Below are positions 58,913 through 64,000 of a stretch of DNA of 64,000 nucleotides, piece by piece. A model generated the notes under the pieces. The model was given only the letters and a program-made list of their open reading frames with translations, was not told where the DNA came from and made no database searches. This DNA comes from Sympetrum striolatum (taxonomy: Eukaryota; Arthropoda; Insecta; Odonata; Libellulidae): NCBI GenBank assembly GCA_947579665.1, contig CANPUZ010000049.1, positions 310,001 through 374,000 of the forward strand. Reading direction: 5' to 3'. The position numbers and the translations under genes were made by a program. Within the stretch, counting starts at the first letter, position 1. Each line of letters begins with the position of its first letter.

Positions 58913-59900
58913 GACATATTTTTATGGTGTTTTTGTGCTGTCGACATTTAAACTCAATAATCAGAATATGTCGTATTTATAAAACAACATAATTTAAGAG
59001 GAAAAATTCATCCGTCACCGCTACGATTGGTCTTCGGTTTCCTTCAAAGTAACTGGGTTGTCCAAATTGTAGTGCTACCTCCAAAATACTAACGTTTCAA
59101 TATCATCTCCTAAATCACTACTACTAATTTATTTCTTCTTACATTCACTAACAGTTGAAGGAAAGTTTAATTAACCTTCTTTTGATTTCAAAAAACTCTC
59201 AAAGGCACTCGAAATCAATATTTACAATGATAAAAACCTTACACCTAGAGAAATAATGACAATGTAAGAGAAATTGGCCCTATCAAAACAGGAAATCCAA
59301 ATATCACTGAGGATTATTATTCATCATTATTATTCAATTATTCATTTTACAAACTAAAATCTCAAAAAAGTTTTAATTTTGTCACATAACCGTGAACATA
59401 TCCTAGTTTTCTATGCATTTTAGGTTTTTCTAAGAATTTAACATATCTTCTATCATATAGCGATACCGGCCCCTGAAATGTAGAAATTTTTTCGCTCTTT
59501 CTACTGCCTATGACCCTCTCCCCCATAGACAAATCCTGGCTGCGCCCCTGCGACAAAGCAATCATTAATTATCATCTGTATATTCATGTCCACATCCGAT
59601 AGAATCTGTAGATTCTTACACATGGATGATTATGAAAAAAAAATCAGCTCCGACATAGACCTCCATCCCCGTAATGTTACTAAATTTTCATGTTTTTACG
59701 AGAAGGAGACTATTTAACATAATTTAAAGCATGTGGAAAATAGTTATATGTAATCGTTTTTCTCTCAGACTCGGTAACAGTGTGCACATATGCATTATGA
59801 TTAATCTACGAGAATTACTTTGGAATCAAGAAAAATATAGGATGATTAATAATATATCCATTCTCCTCCATATGATTCAGCCTCCGAGACATAGAGTTAA
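58913..59900. other. Unassigned AT-rich DNA with a transposon-end-like motif
   Basis: At about 59530-59551 the minus strand reads CAGGGGCGCAGCCAGGATTT, a start common to some dispersed DNA elements in insects. The 67-codon minus frame (59362-59565) covers it. The other end is not visible. Confidence 0.3.
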
Positions 59901-59904
59901 CCAC

Positions 59905-60215
59905 TTCTTTATTGGAATTCGCTCCAGGTGAGAAGATCTAATAACTGACGGAAGCTCTTCGAAAGCTTTATCGGTTCAGAACCAAAAGACGAAGTAAATG
60001 AAATTTAAGTGCAAGTAAAGACCTAACGCGATCTCCGAGAAGCATCGACAAAACGTTACAGGGAGGTAATCACAAAACTTATTACTTTTGGTCGTTTATT
60101 TCCCCGGGCAATTAGAGAGGTTGATGGAGTAGATTACGTGATGATGGTGTTATTACAACCCCTGCCATACCCATTTGGCGGCTCGCGGGGTATATATCTA
60201 AATCTAAATGTATAT
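59905..60215 (+). pseudogene. CR1/L2-like LINE 3' fragment (subfamily B)
   Basis: It matches 45270-45575: 'ttggaattcgctccaggtgagaagatc', 'gcgatctccgagaagcatcg', 'acttttggtcgttta', then the 3' UTR 'gccatacccatttggcggctc' and 'atatctaaatct'. The reading frame is destroyed. It is the most decayed of the three subfamily B copies. Confidence 0.65.
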
Positions 60216-62480
60216 AATTGGTTTGGAACTACCACCGAGAAAATTGGAAAGTGTGAACCCGCGAATTGTCCTGGTTGTAGACGAACAATGAATAATAATA
60301 TGCATAAGAATGTCAATAGTTCTCAAGGCTTTTGTTTACAGACTAAAAATAAAAAAAAACGCTTGCGCGGTCCGCTAGTTGTCCGTCTATAGAAGTAGAA
60401 GACCTCAATGAAGAAATAGTCACCAATAAGCCTGAGTAAGTAAGCCTGAGCTCCTTGCCTTACGACCGGTTTGTTGTTGCGAGTGACGCATAGGCTTTCG
60501 AAAATCGGCTGCACTGAAAGCGAAAGGTTCATCGTGCTTCGAGAAATCAGGAGGCCCTGTCAAATACCTCTAATAAGTGTGGAAAATGAGTCAAAGGACA
60601 TTGTCTTTCAGTGAACGACCTCGAATCCTTGGTAGAAGAGGAATGTCCACTGACACACGAAACATGTTCTTGACCGACAATTGGTGATGAATCTGTTCCG
60701 AATCCTTCATATCCAATGGTTATTTTTCCATAATGAATTGTATCTCTCAGGTAAATATATATATTAATCACAGGGGCGTATAAATATATGTGGAAACCAT
60801 ATCTTACATTCGTTCATTTCCCGAACAAGAGAAGTTTAAGATAAAAAACTCATTTAACTTAAGCGGAATTCGAGCTCGTGCCCTTCCTATGCCAATAACA
60901 TGTGTCAGACAGCTGCAAAATCACCTCTTAATTAGCAACTAGTTATAGTTATGACACTTCCCAACAAACTGAGAAGTCCATTTTAGCAGCTTATTAATAA
61001 TATTATTATGGCAGCATAATCCTGGTTAATTAATTAACTTTATAAAGTCAGACGTTCATAAAATACGTATCAGTACTAAAAACTTGGGTTGTTTATTAGG
61101 AAGTCTTTGTTTACTAAAATACGCTAATATAATAATATTATTTGGGAATATTTTTACGATTGCAATAACATCTAATTTCCTTAGCACCATGGTGAGGAAG
61201 GAGCTTTGAATTAGCCAGAGGATAGTTTCTACTGGGCGACTGTAAAATGAGGGTCCTGAGTCTAGCTGATACAGGCACGAAAAGGAAAAATATACCTGGC
61301 ATCTGCAATACTTGCTTTGAAAGTGCTTGACATATGGTTAAAGCTTTTCCACGCGAGGTAATGATGAAAATATCATTTCAACATTTGTTTTGTATTGGTG
61401 CCTGCAATAATTTGAAGGGATCAACTTTTGGTTAAAGACTTTCCTCGCGAATTATCAAAGCCTTAATGCATTTCTACGTGAATTTCTCCGCGCGAAGGCA
61501 ACAAAATTAACTAATGACCAAGGTTACCGAGCTCCCTGTTACAAAATTTAAGACAAGTCCGATATATGCGCAGAAATTGTTCGGTTTTTATGAAATCATG
61601 TTTTTTTTTAACTTTGGAATTGGTATTTTTCCTTTTAACTCCGGACGGACAATGATTTCATGTATTCTAGTTGACAAATGGTGTATATAAATTTATATTA
61701 CGAATTTCCTTCGTCTGCATGATTAAGTTGGTGAAAAATTATATTCCGTAGACAAAATACAAATTTTACGATGTGTCATAGTAACTCAGTAATCGCTCTA
61801 ACGACTTCTCGAATTCTAATTGCTGAATTAAAAACATAAGACTTGTAATCAAAAATCCTCCTCGGAATGTTTATCACAAATAATGAATATCCTATGTTTG
61901 AACTGGAAGTTTGAAGAATTACATTTACATTAATATCCAGCAGGCAGCCGTAAGACGTATGTTCGAGTGAGAAACCAAACTACCAAAATAACGCCTTATT
62001 AGCGCACAAATTATCCAGAAAAAGAGACCATTATAGGCCATCTGTTCTCGCTATAATCTCGTAAAACATCATTTTCCTCTAGACTCCAAAATTCTCGTTT
62101 TCTAAAGGTGAGAATCGCCACATCGCGTATTTCTACTCCAATCCCACTTATTCCTTATTGCTACGCATTATTAAAACCGAATAGCATTCTTCAAATTATT
62201 AAGAATTAAATTTCAATTATTTTCCATGTATTTTATTGCATTTAAGATTGAAATTAGAATAAATATATATTTAACCTATCGTTATATAAATACGATAACT
62301 ATATGTGAAAGAGAAACGCCGAAATAAACATGACGAACTCGGGGAGAGATCGCGCGAAGGCTCTAAGAAGAGTTCGAAAGAGAGGAAATTTGTTTAAGTT
62401 CTAGGCTCCGACTCAAATATTACCGCTTTTCGAGGCTTTCCTCGGTGTTGCCAGTCAGTCACAGAAAGCAGAATTCCAAA
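60216..62480. other. Unassigned DNA inside the TIR insertion
   Basis: Frames of 60-84 codons overlap on both strands without recognised domains. No transposase found. The part next to the right TIR contains a small hairpin ('cacagaaa' with 'tttctgtg', 62460-62493). Confidence 0.4.
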
Positions 62481-62488
62481 TAGTTTCT

Positions 62489-62541
62489 GTGAAAGCCACT
62501 GGTGCGCGCGCAAAGTGTTGCGATAATTTTTTCCGCCACTG
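62489..62541 (-). repeat. Right terminal inverted repeat region
   Basis: The reverse complement begins CAGTGGCGGAAAAAATTATC, then GCAACAC, matching 54945-54971. A 'gcgcgcgc' stretch follows inward, loosely like 'cagagcgcgg' at the left end. The 75-codon frame here (62489-62716) crosses the insertion boundary and is not a gene. Confidence 0.75.
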
Positions 62542-63198
62542 TACATGGTTTGAATTTAAACCGATATTAAACTCCGTAATACTTTTCAGGTATTTCATCC
62601 TTTTACATGAGATTATATCTTCATCGAATATTTTAACTATAGGAATCATGTCCCTGAATTTCAATTATTTGCCGATACCACCGAAAACAATCGCAAATGA
62701 TTTGAATTATTCCTAAATTTATATTGACAATTGGTTTTGCTCTTATTGGTACATCATCTTTCTATTGGAATTGGTTTTAGAGGTACTGTGAGGTTAAAGC
62801 GGAATTTATAGTCTTTGTTCGTGGTTGCGAGTTAAAGTCATGCAAATTAAACGGAAAAATAAATAGCCAAGTAAAGGAAATATAGTTAATTTTTGTTATT
62901 TGAATTTCATGAATTTTTGAGGAAAGATCGCGAAAAAAACTTGCGAGCATTTCTTATCGCTACCGATTACATTGCTTAAATGAGATAACTCCCATAAGTT
63001 TGTATGTCTACTTTTGCTTGGATTACGTTTCTAACTCCACGTTTATAAACATGTCAGAAGACAGAATTTTTCGTCAACGGGATCTGAAAACAATGAAAAT
63101 AAAGTAAATTCTATTTAAGAGAAGAGGTAAGAGTTCACTTTGATTTTGCAACATAATGGTCAACATTCCGTTGAGAATCAACGGGCACTCCGCTAGTA

Positions 63199-64000
63199 TA
63201 TAATAAATCTGTAGAGGGGGTCGTGTCTGTACATTGATCCGATTTCAAAAAAAGTTGTATTGCTGGATACTGGGGTTGTTCCCGAGTCCGAAACAGGAAA
63301 GAATGAAAGAAAGGAATGACAAGCCTTTTATAGCTGACTTGAAAGGTAAACGAATTTTGTACTTTTAGTAATAGAATTGGAAATGATTCAGTAGATTATC
63401 TATTGTGTTTAAGTGTAGATACAATCTGCCTTTATCTTTTTTTAATGGTATGATCATCATAATCATAGGTATTTTGTTATATCATAAATATTTCTTTTAA
63501 ATGTTCATGTCAAACGGTTGCCGCTACGTTATTTAGAATATAAAATAGGCAATTCCTCTCACATATTATGGTTACTGTCATATATTTTTGAACTTCGGTT
63601 CTATGCAGGCTGATCAAATATTTTCATTAGAATTATGCTTCAATACGTCTTTCGTATTTTTCCGTTTAATAATTTTATCATATCAAAGTGGTTTTTCATT
63701 GTACGGACAAGTATCGAAAGAAATAAAATATACATATAATCTCTTTATTGCGGTAAGTTTTAGATTGTATGTCTAGGTAAGGAATAGTTGGATAAGTTTA
63801 ATAAGAATTTAGTTGAATAAACATCATTTTCAAATTAAATTCATCTGACAAGATATTTAACTTTTAAAACATTTTCGTTCATTTACTTCACTTTTTCATT
63901 TAAATACTCTATAGAATTTCACTCCAAAGAATTATTGGTGTACAAGGTTTGCCTTAAGTCCGATATTTAACTCCGTAAATGTTTTCAGGTATGTTACTTT
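63199..64000 (+). mobile_element. Second Helitron-like copy, head to tail, cut by the window end
   Basis: The first 95 bp after the junction repeat 52738-52831. It then jumps at 'gaaacaggaaag' to the segment matching 53790-53900 and 54420-54940, so the GTCT tract, the B-box module and most of the tandem duplication are deleted. It continues through the empty TIR-insertion site (about 63933) into sequence matching 62544-62620 before the window ends. Confidence 0.7.

Larger units (their letters stand above)
54945..62541. mobile_element. 7.6-kb insertion with 27-bp TIRs and TA duplication (Tc1/mariner-type ends)
   Basis: The left end starts CAGTGGGGGAAACAATTATC, and the right end (reverse complement) CAGTGGCGGAAAAAATTATC. 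Both continue GCAACAC; 25 of 27 positions match. TA flanks both sides (54943-54944 and 62542-62543). The head-to-tail sister Helitron copy carries the empty site at about 63933 ('ttggtgtacaaggtttg'). CAGT ends and TA targets fit Tc1/mariner. No transposase frame is recognised inside. The interior holds a decayed LINE, another LINE end and unassigned DNA. Confidence 0.75.
52731..63197 (+). mobile_element. Helitron-like element split by a 7.6-kb insertion
   Basis: The 5' end 'aaatctgtagagggggtcg' is repeated at 63204. A GTCTGTCTGTCTGTCTG tract lies at about 52847-52865. A GGTTCGACTCC core at about 53108 and the B-box module body to about 53390 follow, then a tandem duplication (53393-54415). 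The element resumes after the insertion at 62544 and ends 'aacgggcactccgctagt', with CTAGT at 63193-63197. Net length without the insertion is about 2.87 kb. A second copy follows head to tail. No Rep/helicase frame is seen. Confidence 0.7.

Overview
The window is non-coding, AT-rich eukaryotic DNA packed with mobile elements. The best guess is an arthropod, probably an insect. The reasons are a Penelope-like element with a GIY-YIG nuclease, decayed CR1/L2-like and RTE-like LINEs, Helitron-like elements ending in CTAGT, Tc1/mariner-type and pogo-like termini, and no prokaryotic gene organisation. I recognise no intact host protein gene, no rRNA and no convincing functional tRNA. The only long conserved reading frames belong to retroelements.

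Layout. 1-6.2 kb: head-to-tail, partly nested Helitron-like copies. They carry a recurring 'B-box module', a stretch with a tRNA T-arm-like GGTTCGANNCC core followed by a conserved AT-rich body. A LINE 3' end interrupts one copy. 3.25-3.40 kb: a GC-rich tRNA-like foldback. 7-15 kb: old duplicated blocks and the first copy of a 2.5-kb duplication (10.63-13.16 kb). 15.8-25.1 kb: more Helitron-like copies, RTE-like and CR1-like LINE pieces, a pogo-like end and a hairpin-ended element. 26.6-33.4 kb: a very large palindrome with two mirrored arms. Each arm has three about 1.1-kb units, and each unit has six diverged monomers that carry one B-box-like core, giving 36 monomers. 33.4-34.85 kb: a Helitron-like element. 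35.36-35.86 kb: a CTAAGCG minisatellite. 38.9-41.3 kb: a minus-strand LINE, another B-box module and an old duplicated block. 43-45.6 kb: a diverged relative of the 2.5-kb duplication and a LINE 3' part. 45.9-47.4 kb: a young Penelope-like insertion made of two inverted truncated copies with a 13-bp target duplication. 48.0-48.7 kb: a tandem repeat. 50.18-52.72 kb: the second copy of the 2.5-kb duplication. 52.7-64.0 kb: two head-to-tail copies of one Helitron-like element. The first is split by a 7.6-kb insertion with 27-bp terminal inverted repeats and a TA duplication, and that insertion in turn holds a decayed full-length-type LINE.

The parts do not form a pathway. What the sequence records is an order of events: duplication, Helitron arrival, TIR insertion into the Helitron, and LINE decay. 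It also suggests that one small B-box module spread as part of Helitron-like elements and was separately amplified into a palindromic satellite.
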